The notes under the pieces: generated by a model
Told to the model about the DNA's origin: nothing
The model's database searches: none
Seen by the model: only the letters and a program-made list of their open reading frames with translations
NCBI GenBank assembly: GCA_963730305.1
Contig: CAVSRB010000006.1
Coordinates: forward strand, 62,001 to 126,000
Length of the DNA stretch: 64,000 bases
Direction: 5' to 3'
Origin: CAMYMQ01 sp963730305
GTDB taxonomy: Bacteria; Pseudomonadota; Alphaproteobacteria; Bin65
Part shown: in pieces, positions 1 through 10,867 of the stretch
How the letters are laid out: the number at the start of each line of letters is the position of its first letter
Numbering within the stretch: position 1 is the first letter of the stretch
Position numbers and translations under genes: made by a program

Positions 1-323
1 GCCGCTTCCGCCTGGGCCCGCGTGCGCGCGTCGAGGAAGGAGGGGTCGACCGGCTCGATCCGCGCCAGCTCCGTCTTGCCCGCCACGACCGGGTCGCCGA
101 CCTCGTGCGCAATGCGCAGGACGTTGCCGGTGATCGGCGCGGACACGACGAAGGCTTCCTTGACCCGGGTCTCGCCCTCCTCGTCGACGGTCAGCATCAT
201 CGGACTGCGGGATACGGTGACGATATCGACGGGAATCGGGCGCGGCCACAAGGCGTAGGCCAGTCCCGCACAGAGCAGGACCAGGAGGACGCCCCAGAAC
301 AGCCATCGCCGCCATGCCTTCAT
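1..323 (-). CDS. HlyD-family efflux periplasmic adaptor (N-terminal part, cut by window edge)
   Basis: The N-terminus has Lys/Arg residues followed by one hydrophobic segment (about residues 8-26), then the start of a barrel-sandwich region (VDIVTVSRSPMMLTVDEEGE, then VSAPITGNVLRI). This is the usual layout of membrane fusion proteins that link an inner-membrane ABC transporter to the outer membrane. The ATG at 323 lies 7 bases after the stop of the FtsX-type permease gene, so it is the third gene of an ATPase-permease-adaptor operon. The gene continues past base 1. The substrate cannot be read from the sequence. Confidence 0.85.
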   Translation of the reverse strand, partial: MKAWRRWLFWGVLLVLLCAGLAYALWPRPIPVDIVTVSRSPMMLTVDEEGETRVKEAFVVSAPITGNVLRIAHEVGDPVVAGKTELARIEPVDPSFLDARTRAQAEA

Positions 324-330
324 CCGCTGC

Positions 331-2691
331 CTACTCCCGCGTCTTCAGGACGGCGATCAGGTCGAGGCGGTCCAACCGCCCGCGCACCATCGCCGCGGAA
401 ACGCCCGCGGTGGCCAGGCCGATCAGCATGGCGATGCCATAGGTCGAGGCTTCGATGATCAGCGGCACCCGATACAGCTCCGTGTCCATCCCCGCGACCA
501 GGACGGCCGACAACAAACGCCCGAACAGGCACCCCATAGGCAACGCGACCAGCGTGATCAGCCCGACCTCGCCCAAGAGGATGTACGAGACCTCGCCGCG
601 AGTGAAACCGATCACGCGCAGGGTCGCAAGCTCGCGCCCGCGCTCCGACAGCGCGATCCGCGCGCTGTTGTAGACCACGCCGAAGGCGATCGCCGCGGCG
701 AAGGCGATGAAGATCGTGATCGAAATCCACAGCGTCTCGGCCATGGTGTCGCGGAAGATCTTGACCGCGGCCAGGCGGAGCAGGACGGCGCTGATGACGG
801 GAATGTGCTTGAGCTTCCGAAACAGCGCGCGCTGCCGCAACGGATCGACGCGCAGATAGACGAGCGACGCGGTCGGCCGCTCCATCAGCACTCGGTTCAG
901 CGCCTCCGCGCGCATATAGGCCGCCGTGCCGATGAAGCTGTCGAACAGCCCGGCCACGTGGACTCGGATGGTCTGGCGCCGGCCTTCGAGGATCTCGACC
1001 GCCAGCGTGTCGCCGACGTGGACATGGAGCTTCTCCGCCAGCTTGTTGGCCAGCAACAACCCCGACGGCGGCACGGCGACGCGGCCGCCCTTTGCATCAT
1101 AGACCGGGGCGAGGCGGGCGTTCGGATCGATCCCGTCGATCGTCCCGCGATGGCTCCATTGGTGATGGCGCAGGCGCACGGGGACGGTTCGGACCGACTC
1201 GACATCGAGCACGCCGGGCAGCCGTTTGAAGTCGGCGCGGATCGTCGTCGACTTGGTGTCGAGCAGCGAGACCGTGACGTCCTGGTGCTGGGCGCGGAAG
1301 AAGTTGACCTCGATCATATAGTTGATCGCGTCGATCCACTGGAAGGACGACACCAGCAGCGCGACCGCCATGCCGATCCCGAACGCGGTGAGAAAGGACC
1401 GCCGCGGCCAGCGCAGGATCTGTCGGAGGACGATCCGCGTCGGCTGGTCGACCCAGGCGAAGATACGTCCGGCGATCGCGCCACGTTGGTAGGCCGGCGG
1501 CGCGGGCGGACGCATCGCTTCGGCGGGCGGCAGCTTCACGGCCTGCCGGATCGCGGTCGACGCGCCGAGCAGGGTCGCGCCGAGACTGACCAGGGCGCCG
1601 GTGGCGAACGGTCCCAGGCTCGGCCGGTAATAGAGGAATGGGAAGCTGAAGAAATCAGCGTACAGGCCGGTGACCGAGTGGCCGAACCAGAAACCGAGAG
1701 CCCAGCCGAGGACGATGCCGACCGCCGAAATGGCGATCACCAGCTTGGCATAGTGCAAGGCGATCGCGCGATTGGAATAGCCGAAGGCCTTGAGCAGTCC
1801 GATCTCGCTCCGCTGCGACGCGATCAGGCGGCCGAGCACCATGTTGGCCAGGAACGCGGCCACGCCCAGGAAGACCGCCGGCAGGATCGCCGACATCGAC
1901 CGCAGCTGCGTCATCTCGTTCATCAGGAACCAGTTCGAGATCTGGTCGGCGCGGGCGATCGCGCCGGTGCTGCCATAACGCGCGAGGATCTGGTCGAGAC
2001 GGTCGATCACGGTTTGCGGCTGGGTGCCGCGCGTTAGCAGCAGCGCGACGTCGTTGAACGCTCCCTTGAGGTCGTAGGCCGCCGCCAGCGCATCATGGCT
2101 CATCCACAGGATGCCGTATCGCTTCTGGTCCGGCATCAGCGCGCCGGGGCCGATCGCGTAGACGAACTCCGGCGACAGAGCGGTGCCGACGATGGTCACG
2201 GCGCGCCGACGCCCGTTGATCAGCGCGAAGATCTTGTCGCCCAGCTTGAGCTTGTGGGCCTTGGCGAAAGGCTCGTTGACGATCGCCTCGTCGATTCGTC
2301 CCGACGCGACGCGTCGGCCCGAACGGAGGACCAGGCGATTGAGGTTGGCTTCGTGTCGGTCCGGGATCGACACGAGATGGCCGACGACCGGCTCGTCGAA
2401 CCCGGGGATGTCCAGGATCGCCAAGCGGACGATGCGGGTCTCCACCCACTGGACACCGGGGATCGCCTTGATCCGCGCGGCGACCGGATCCGGCGCCCGT
2501 TTCACCGTCGCGAAGATCTGGGCGAAGCGATAGCGTTCGTAATAGGCGTTCGCCGTCTCCTCGAGCGAGCGCAGCGCGCTCAGGAACATCACCAGCACGG
2601 CGACGCCCGAGGCGACCACCAGGGCGATCGCGATCACTTGGCCCCGGATTTGCCACAGCTCGCGGATCAGTTTGTGGTCGAGCGGATGCAT
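331..2691 (-). CDS. FtsX-family ABC transporter permease
   Basis: A 786-residue inner-membrane protein with two FtsX-type units. Each has large periplasmic segments flanked by hydrophobic helices: one helix near residues 17-40, clusters near 265-390, one near 430-450 and a final cluster near 655-775. This is the long permease type that works with a MacB/LolD-like ATPase. The ATPase gene lies 3 bases upstream and the HlyD-type adaptor 7 bases downstream, so the three form an exporter operon. The double FtsX architecture and this partner set are typical of export of lipids, peptides or drugs. Which of these applies here is unknown. Confidence 0.88.
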   Translation of the reverse strand: MHPLDHKLIRELWQIRGQVIAIALVVASGVAVLVMFLSALRSLEETANAYYERYRFAQIFATVKRAPDPVAARIKAIPGVQWVETRIVRLAILDIPGFDEPVVGHLVSIPDRHEANLNRLVLRSGRRVASGRIDEAIVNEPFAKAHKLKLGDKIFALINGRRRAVTIVGTALSPEFVYAIGPGALMPDQKRYGILWMSHDALAAAYDLKGAFNDVALLLTRGTQPQTVIDRLDQILARYGSTGAIARADQISNWFLMNEMTQLRSMSAILPAVFLGVAAFLANMVLGRLIASQRSEIGLLKAFGYSNRAIALHYAKLVIAISAVGIVLGWALGFWFGHSVTGLYADFFSFPFLYYRPSLGPFATGALVSLGATLLGASTAIRQAVKLPPAEAMRPPAPPAYQRGAIAGRIFAWVDQPTRIVLRQILRWPRRSFLTAFGIGMAVALLVSSFQWIDAINYMIEVNFFRAQHQDVTVSLLDTKSTTIRADFKRLPGVLDVESVRTVPVRLRHHQWSHRGTIDGIDPNARLAPVYDAKGGRVAVPPSGLLLANKLAEKLHVHVGDTLAVEILEGRRQTIRVHVAGLFDSFIGTAAYMRAEALNRVLMERPTASLVYLRVDPLRQRALFRKLKHIPVISAVLLRLAAVKIFRDTMAETLWISITIFIAFAAAIAFGVVYNSARIALSERGRELATLRVIGFTRGEVSYILLGEVGLITLVALPMGCLFGRLLSAVLVAGMDTELYRVPLIIEASTYGIAMLIGLATAGVSAAMVRGRLDRLDLIAVLKTRE

Positions 2692-2694
2692 GGC

Positions 2695-3390
2695 CTACCA
2701 GGAAAGCTCGCGGGCGGCGCGTCGTGTCGCATTCGCATGCGTCTCGACGATCCTGCCGTCGCCGAACTTGAGGACCCGGTCGGCGATGTCGGCGATCGTC
2801 GCGTTGTGGGTGATCAGGGCGGTGGTGGTGCCGAGCTCGTCGTTGACCTGCTCGATGGCCTCGAGCACCAGGACCCCGGTCTCGCTGTCGAGGGCGCCGG
2901 TCGGCTCGTCGCACAGCAGGATCTCCGGCCGCTTGGCGATCGCCCGCGCGATCGCCACCCGCTGCTGCTCGCCACCGGACATCTGGGCCGGAAAATGGTT
3001 CAGCCGTTCGGACAGGCCGACGATCGCCAGGGCGTCGGCCGGTTCCATCGGCTTCCGGGATATCTCCGTGACCAGGGCGACGTTCTCCATCGCGGTCAGG
3101 CTGGGGATCAGGTTGTAGAACTGGAACACGAACCCGACATGGTCGCGCCGGTAACGGGTCAGCCCGGCCTCGTCGAGCTTGGTCAGGTCGGTATCGCGGA
3201 AGTGGACCGTGCCCTCGGTCGGCTCGTCGAGCCCGCCCAGGATGTTGAGCAAGGTCGACTTGCCGCTGCCCGACGGACCGAGCAGCACGACCAGCTCCGA
3301 CGCCGACAGGGCCAGATCGACGCCGCGGAGCGCGTGGATATCGACCTCGCCGGTCCGGTAGATCTTGGTCAGGCCCTCGGCGCGCAGCAT
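2695..3390 (-). CDS. ABC transporter ATP-binding protein (MacB/LolD type)
   Basis: A 231-residue ATPase with Walker A GPSGSGKST, the Q-loop in VFQFYNLIPSLTAMENV, signature MSGGEQQR and Walker B ILLCDEPTGALDS, followed by the H-loop ITHN. The PTGALD wording and short length are typical of the LolD/MacB/DevA group that energises FtsX-type permeases. The permease gene follows directly. ATG 3390 is chosen because it begins the conserved LRAEGLTKIY strand; the open frame upstream is non-coding. Confidence 0.9.
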   Translation of the reverse strand: MLRAEGLTKIYRTGEVDIHALRGVDLALSASELVVLLGPSGSGKSTLLNILGGLDEPTEGTVHFRDTDLTKLDEAGLTRYRRDHVGFVFQFYNLIPSLTAMENVALVTEISRKPMEPADALAIVGLSERLNHFPAQMSGGEQQRVAIARAIAKRPEILLCDEPTGALDSETGVLVLEAIEQVNDELGTTTALITHNATIADIADRVLKFGDGRIVETHANATRRAARELSW

Positions 3391-3509
3391 TGGCTCTAGA
3401 CCGATCGCGGTTCGGCGGCGGTGGAGGCTCGCGGCGGATGGACGTCGCCGCCACGCCGGTTCATCGGATCCATTGTCGGACGACGGACCTGCATTTGCCA
3501 GCCCGGCCG

Positions 3510-4880
3510 CTAGTCTTGGGCTGGCGGCGGTTCGGCGATCAGGCCTTCGGCCATCAGGCAGGCGACCGCCGCCTGCGCCTGCCGGATCGTCTCGGCGGCG
3601 CGCCGTTCCAGGTCTTCGCCGGAGACGTCGAGCCGCGCCAACCCGGTCTCTTGTGCCTTCAGGCCGACGGCGACGGCGAGCTTCACGGGCACTTCCGCGT
3701 CGTTCATCGGCGGCAGGATCGCATCGTCGGCCAGGCCCCGGGCTCGCGCCGTCTCCGCCAGCGCCTCGGCTGCGGCCAGCGTCATAGCCTCCGATATCGC
3801 GGTGGCGCGTACGTCGAGAACGCCCCGGAAGATGCCGGGGAAGGCGAGCGAATTGTTGACCTGGTTGGGGAAGTCGCTGCGTCCGGTCGCGACGATACGG
3901 GCGCCGGCCTCCTTCGCCTCCCACGGCCAGATCTCCGGCACCGGGTTGGCGCAGGCGAAGACGATGGCGTCGGGCGCCATGCGCTTGATCGCGTCCGGCG
4001 CGATCGTGTCCGGCCCGGGTGACGAAAAGGCAAGGCAGATGTCGGCGCCGTCGAGCGCCTCGGCGATTCCGCCGGTCCGCCGATCTACGTTGGTTTCCTC
4101 GCAGATGCGCCACTTGTCGGGGAAATCGTCGCGCCGCGCCGACAGATCGGCGCGGTCGGCGTGAAGCAGGCCGCGGCTGTCGCAGACGACCGTCTTGGCC
4201 GGATCGAGACCCGCCGCGCGCAGCAGGCGGAAGGAAGCGATGTTCGCCGCACCGGCGCCGACCATGGCGAGACGGATGTCGCCGAGGCGCTTGCCGACGA
4301 GCTGCAGGGCATTGAGCAGGCCGGCGAGCACGACGGTCGCGGTGCCCTGCTGGTCGTCGTGCCAGACGGCGATCGGCAGGCTTTCGCGCAGGCGATCGAG
4401 CACCGCGAAGCATTTCGGCTGAGCGATGTCTTCCAGGTTGATCGCGGCGAAGCTGGGTGCGAGCGCCTCGACGAAGCGGACGATGTCGTCCGGCGTCTCG
4501 CCGTTGATGCACAACGGCACGGCGTCGACGCCGCCGAGATACTTGAACAGCAGCGCCTTGCCCTCCATCACCGGCAGGCCGGCTTCGGGGCCGATGTCGC
4601 CCAGGCCGAGGACTCGGCTGCCGTCGGAGACGATGGCGATCGAGTTGCCGCGGTTGGTCTGCTCGAAGACCTGATCGGGCGTCTCGACGATGGCGCGGCA
4701 CGCGGCGGCGACGCCGGGCGTGTACCAGATGCTGAAGTCGCCGAGGCCGCTAACCGGAACCTTGGGCAGAGTTCTGGATCTTGCCCCGATAGAAGGGGTG
4801 AAGCTGCAGCGCGCGCTTGGCCGGGCCGGCCGCCTTGGCGATCAGAGCCGCGGGATCGGCGGGCTGAGGGGGCTTGGCCA
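3510..4880 (-). pseudogene. Malic enzyme (NAD(P)-dependent), broken by a single extra base
   Basis: Oxidative decarboxylation of malate to pyruvate. The protein starts at ATG 4880 (MAKPPQPADPAALIAKAAG), reads through LQLHPFYRGKIQ and then hits a stop. Dropping one base near 4772 restores TLPKVPVSGLGDFSIWYTPG, then GLGDIGPEAGLPVMEGKALL, and the frame runs intact to the end (about 456 residues). NAD-binding and substrate motifs (FKYLGGVDAVPLCIN, VWHDDQQGTATVVLAG, GAGAANIASFRLL) are intact. It lies 8 bases after the acyl carrier protein gene and would supply pyruvate to the dehydrogenase complex encoded upstream. The lesion may be a sequencing error, because the rest is well conserved. A 119-base gap to the ABC ATPase gene shows nothing notable. 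Confidence 0.85.
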
Positions 4881-4888
4881 TCGGTAGG

Positions 4889-5137
4889 TCAGGCGCCGGC
4901 GTGGGCGACGAGATAGGCCACTGCGCCATCCAGACTCTGCAGCTTGGGATAGTCCGCTTCCGGCAGCTCGATGCCGGTTTCCTCGTGGAGCGCGATCACG
5001 AAGTTGAGGAAGTCCACCGAGTCGATGTCGTACTGGTCGCGGAAGCTCGTCGCCGGCTCGATCGTGTCGAGTTCCACTTCCGGCGCGATGTCGCCGAGCA
5101 CCTTGAGGATGATCCGTTTGGCGTCGTCTTCGGTCAT
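4889..5137 (-). CDS. Acyl carrier protein embedded in a 2-oxoacid dehydrogenase operon
   Basis: An 82-residue four-helix acyl carrier protein. The phosphopantetheine-accepting serine is Ser40 in YDIDSVDFLNF, followed by the usual helix II region and an acidic ELPEADYPKL segment. Its ATG overlaps the stop of the E2 gene by four bases (ATGA), so it is translationally coupled to E2, and the malic enzyme gene follows after 8 bases. Acyl carrier proteins are not standard parts of these complexes, so its partner is unknown. It may receive the acyl group made by E2. Confidence 0.85.
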   Translation of the reverse strand: MTEDDAKRIILKVLGDIAPEVELDTIEPATSFRDQYDIDSVDFLNFVIALHEETGIELPEADYPKLQSLDGAVAYLVAHAGA

Positions 5138-6318
5138 AAGGCCTCCGGGGTCTGGAGCAGGGATGCGATCTCGCCGAGCAGCTTGCTGCCGCGTTGCCCG
5201 TCACTGGCCCGATGGTCGGCGGACAGGCTGGCGGTGACCAGGGGGCGGACCGCCAGCGCGTCGCCGACCGCCCAAGGGCGGTCCTCGATCCGGCCGAAGC
5301 CGATCAACGCGACCTGGGGCGGGTAGATGACGCCGAATACGGCGTCGGCGCCCAGCTCGCCGAGGCTCGTTACCGTGATCGTCGCGTCGGTCATCTCCGA
5401 GCCGCGCAGGCCGCCGGCCCGCGTCCGCTTGACCAGGTCGAGGAGCCCGGCCTGGACCTCGTCGAGGCCGAGCTTGTCGACGTCATGGAGCGCCGGTGCG
5501 ATGAGCCCGCCGCCGCGCAGCGCGACCGCGACGCCGAGGTGGATGCCGCTGCCGGGCTGGAAGGCGTCGTCGACCCAATAGCCGTTGAATTCCGGCACCT
5601 TGGCCAGCGCCAGGGCGACGGCCCGCAGGAGCAACGCCGCTGGCAGCAGGCGGCGTTGCACCGGGCGCTCCTCGTTCTCGGCCCGGAGCCAACGCATCGC
5701 CGCGTCGAGATCGATGGTCTCGCTCAGGTAATAGTGCGGGATCTCGCGCTTGGAGCGTGACATCGCCGCGGCGATCGCCTTGCGCATCTCCGAGAGCCGG
5801 TCAGTCGCTGCGGCCGGGGGCGGCGCCTTGCCAGCGGTTGCCTGCTCGACGTCGGCGAGCGAGATGGCGCCGCCGGGCCCGGTCCCGGTCAGGGCGGCGA
5901 GGTCGACGCCCCGTTGCTCGGCCAGCCGGCGCGCCGCCGGCGATACCCGCAGCCGATGTTCGCCGACTTTCGGTTTCGGCGAAGGCTTCGGTTTCGAAGA
6001 GGGCTTCGGCGCTGGCTTTGCGGTTTTCGTCGGTTTAGCGGCGGCGGCCGGACCAGAAGGGGCTGGCGCCGCCACCGTGCCACCCTTGCCGGCGATCAGC
6101 GCCAGCGGCGTGCCGACGGGGACCTTGGTGCCGGGCTCGACCAGGAACTTGTCGACGGTGCCATCCTCGAACACCTCGATCTCGATGGCGCCCTTCTGGG
6201 TCTCGACCACGGCGATGACGTCGCCGTGTTTGACCTGCTGGCCGGGCTTCACCAGCCATTCCACCAGGGTCCCGGCGTCCATGTCGGAGCCGAGCGAGGG
6301 CATGCGGAACTCAGCCAT
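5134..6318 (-). CDS. 2-oxoacid dehydrogenase E2 (dihydrolipoyl acetyltransferase)
   Basis: A 394-residue E2 with one N-terminal lipoyl domain (residues 1-76; lipoyl lysine in VETQKGAIEIEV), an Ala/Pro/Lys-rich linker (about 80-125), a peripheral subunit-binding domain (RVSPAARRLAEQRGVDLAAL...GPGGAIS) and a catalytic domain ending with DHRASDGQRG, which matches the HRxxDG acetyltransferase signature. It transfers the acetyl group from E1 to CoA. It overlaps the E1 beta gene upstream and the ACP gene downstream. The QKG-type lipoyl site and the neighbouring acyl-CoA synthetase favour a pyruvate or acetoin substrate over branched-chain acids. No E3 gene is in this operon. Confidence 0.9.
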   Translation of the reverse strand: MAEFRMPSLGSDMDAGTLVEWLVKPGQQVKHGDVIAVVETQKGAIEIEVFEDGTVDKFLVEPGTKVPVGTPLALIAGKGGTVAAPAPSGPAAAAKPTKTAKPAPKPSSKPKPSPKPKVGEHRLRVSPAARRLAEQRGVDLAALTGTGPGGAISLADVEQATAGKAPPPAAATDRLSEMRKAIAAAMSRSKREIPHYYLSETIDLDAAMRWLRAENEERPVQRRLLPAALLLRAVALALAKVPEFNGYWVDDAFQPGSGIHLGVAVALRGGGLIAPALHDVDKLGLDEVQAGLLDLVKRTRAGGLRGSEMTDATITVTSLGELGADAVFGVIYPPQVALIGFGRIEDRPWAVGDALAVRPLVTASLSADHRASDGQRGSKLLGEIASLLQTPEAL

Positions 6319-7334
6319 CGCGACCCAGGGTGCGCAGCGCCGCGGCGGCGATGGCCTCGGGCTGCGGCAGCGCCGCCTGTTCGAGGTGGGCCGGGTAGGG
6401 CACCGGCACCTCGGCAGAGCAGACCCGGGCGATCGGGGCATCGAGCTCGTAGAAGGCCTCCTCGACAAGGCGGGCGCTGATCTCGGCTGACAGGCTGCCC
6501 GACTTCCAGCCTTCGTCGACGATAACCGCCCGGTGGGTCTTGGTGACCGTGGCGACGATCGCCGCGGTGTCGAGCGGCCGCAGGACGCGCAGGTCGAGGA
6601 CCTCGGCGGAGACGCCCTGTTCGGCGAGCTTGTCGGCCGCCGCCAGGGTCTTGAACAGCGAGCCGCCATAGGTGATCAGCGACACGTCCGTACCCTCGCG
6701 CCGGACCGTCGCGTGCTCGATGTCGACCGCGCCGGCGTCGGCCGCCAACGTGCCCTCCATGTTGTAGAGCGTGGCGTGCTCGAAGATCAGGACGGGGTCG
6801 GGGTCGTCGAGTGCGGGCCCGAGCATGCCGCGCGCGTCCTCCAGGGTGGCCGGGGTCAGAATCTTCAGGCCCGGCACGTGGGCGTACCAGCCTTCCAGAC
6901 TGTGCGAGTGCTGGGCGCCGAGTTGCTTGCCGGCGCCGGTGGTCATGCGGATGACGATCGGCACGCCGAACTGGCCGCCCGACATGTGCCGGAGGGTCGC
7001 CGCGTTGTTGACGATCTGGTCGAGCGCCAGCAGGCTGAAGTTGACCGTCATGACCTCGACGATCGGCCGCATGCCGCCAAGCGCCGCGCCGATGCCAGCG
7101 CCGGTGAAGCCCGATTCCGACAACGGCGTGTCGCGGATTCGTTCGGGGCCGAACTCGTCCAGCAGCCCCTTGCTGACGGCGTAGCAGCCCCCATAGGCGC
7201 CGACGTCCTCGCCCATCAGGAACACGCGCTCGTCGCGCTGCAACGCCTCGCGAATGGCCTCGCGGCAGGCATCCCGATAGGTGGTGGCGACCGTCTTCGC
7301 CGCCCGCTTCGGTGGGAGCCCTGGCGGCGGTCAC
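6311..7334 (-). CDS. 2-oxoacid dehydrogenase E1 beta (N-terminus disturbed by a probable extra base)
   Basis: Transketolase-like E1 beta subunit; motifs include RVFLMGEDVGAYGGCYAVSK, ERIRDTPLSESGFTGAGIG and the TPP-binding middle region, ending near LRTLGRDG. The conserved start (TVATTYRDACREAIREALQR) has no ATG or GTG in frame before the E1 alpha stop. The natural start appears to be GTG 7334, overlapping that stop as GTGA and reading VTAARAPTEAGG. One extra base near 7298 then separates it from the main frame. If the sequence is correct, translation would have to begin at TTG 7243 and lose about 30 residues. It pairs with E1 alpha to decarboxylate the 2-oxoacid. Confidence 0.82.
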
Positions 7335-8328
7335 GGCCGGGCCTCCTCGGCGTAGACGTCCCGGGTTATGGTCTCGACCGGCTCCCAGGCGCTCGCCTCG
7401 GCGAACTGGATCGCGTCGTCGATCTCCGCCGCGATCTCCGCTTCGAGCGCAGCCAGCGCGTCCTCCTCGAGCAGGCCGGCGTCGCGAAGCTGCTGCTCGA
7501 AGGCAAGGACGGGGCCTTTTTCTTTCCAGGCCGCGACCTCGGCCTTGTCGCGATAGAGCTCCGGGTCGAACATCGAATGGGCGCGGAATCGGTAAGTCTT
7601 GAATTCGAGCAGCCGTGGCCCGCCGCCGTCGCGGATGGCCTTCGCCGCAGCGGTCGCAGCGGCCTCGACCGCGTGCACGTCCATGCCGTCGACCGGTTCG
7701 CCCGGGACGTGATAGGCCGCCGCTTTCTTGTAGATGTCCGGCTCCGCCTCGGCCTTCTCGACCGCCATGCCCATCGAATAACGGTTGTTCTCGCACAGGA
7801 ACAGGACCGGCAACTGCCAGATCGCGGCGAGGTTGAGCGATTCGTGGAACTCGCCCTCGTCGACCGCGCCTTCGCCGAAGAAGCAGGCGGTGACCTGCTT
7901 GCGATCCTGCATCTTGTCCGCGAGGGCGAGGCCGACGGCGACGGGCAGGCCGCCGGCGACGATCGCGTTGCCGCCGTAGAAGCGGTTCGCCGCGTCGAAC
8001 AGGTGCATCGAGCCGCCGCGCCCCTTGGAGCAGCCGTCGACCTTGCCGAACATCTCCGCCATCACCGCGCGCATCGGAATGCCGCGGGCCAGCGCGTGGC
8101 CGTGCTCGCGATAGGTGGCGACGACGGCGTCGGCGCGGCGCAGAGCCTGCATGGCGCCGACCGCGACCGCCTCCTCGCCGATATAGAGGTGCAGGAAGCC
8201 GCGGATCTTCTCGGCCGAATAGAGCTCTGCGCATTTCTCCTCGAAGCGGCGGATGCGCAGCATCTCGCGCAGGAGCCGGCCGCTGTGCCGGCGGTCGGCG
8301 TCCTTCCCCCCGGCGTCCTTCTCCGTCG

Positions 8329-8332
<4 letters not shown>
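7331..8332 (-). CDS. 2-oxoacid dehydrogenase E1 alpha (pyruvate/acetoin type)
   Basis: A 333-residue TPP-dependent subunit. The TPP and metal motif begins GEGAVDEGEFHESLNLA and ends LCENN (GEG in place of the more common GDG). The conserved phosphorylation-loop-like region YRFRAHSMFDPELYR is present. The length matches AcoA/PdhA of the heterotetrameric type. ATG 8332 overlaps the stop of the acyl-CoA synthetase gene (ATGA) and its own stop overlaps the putative GTG start of E1 beta, so all are co-translated. Substrate choice between pyruvate and acetoin cannot be settled from the sequence. Confidence 0.9.
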
Positions 8333-10089
<1,757 letters not shown>

Positions 10090-10203
10090 CGCGGGTCCCT
10101 GCGTTGCCCCTGCACATTGGTGCGGCGGCCCGGGTGCGACATTGACGTGCATCAACGATCGCCGATCGCGCCCGGATCGGGCGCAACGGCGATCGAGCTC
10201 GGG

Positions 10204-10770
10204 TCAGACGCTCGCCGCCCCGGCGACGTCCCCCTGGTCGTTGGGCGCAACCACGGTGACGCTGTTGCTCCCCATGTCGTAACGCAGCGTCTCCAACTTG
10301 GTGAGGTCGGTCCCCGTCACGCGGATGAAGCGGGCGCCGTCGGGGAAATGGATCGAATGGATCTCGTGAGGGCCGAAGGTGCCCGCCATGCCGGGGTCGA
10401 GGCGGTAGGTCCGCGCGACCGACAGCTCGGCGTGGCCGTCGTCGCTGCCGTCGTCCTTGCGCTCGTATTCCGTCATTTCGGTGAACGCGACCGCCTGGCC
10501 GTAGACCGCCCAGGAGGCGCCATGGTCGTGCGGCGGCGACCTCTTCTCGGTCTCGTTCACATGCGCGAGCACCATGAAGTCGGTGTCCGGGTCGTGGTAG
10601 AGCTCATGGGTGCCGGGGGCCGCGCCGGGCCCGCAATGGGCGTTCACGAATTCCTCGTTATGCAGGAGCTGTTCCAGCTTGCTGCGGATGGTCTCGAGGT
10701 CGGCGGCGTGCGTCTCGGGGTCGATCGCATCACGGCAATCGCGGCAGAAGGCTTCGAGATCGTAGGTCAT
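10204..10770 (-). CDS. Cysteine-dioxygenase-like cupin protein
   Basis: A 188-residue single cupin. The metal-binding strand is PPHDHGASWAVYGQ and a second histidine lies in GPHEIHSIHF. The PHDHG...W pattern resembles the cysteine dioxygenase type I superfamily and related uncharacterised metal-dependent proteins. It stands alone between the acyl-CoA synthetase and protease genes. Substrate is unknown. The gaps on both sides (about 100 bases each) show no clear structure. Confidence 0.75.
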   Translation of the reverse strand: MTYDLEAFCRDCRDAIDPETHAADLETIRSKLEQLLHNEEFVNAHCGPGAAPGTHELYHDPDTDFMVLAHVNETEKRSPPHDHGASWAVYGQAVAFTEMTEYERKDDGSDDGHAELSVARTYRLDPGMAGTFGPHEIHSIHFPDGARFIRVTGTDLTKLETLRYDMGSNSVTVVAPNDQGDVAGAASV

Positions 10771-10867
10771 GGTCTCCTCCCTTGCGTGCTAGCGGATGGT
10801 TCGCTGTCTCGTTCGGTCCACCCATGATAGCGCGGCTGTCCGGCGAATTGGCAGGGTCATTGCATCA

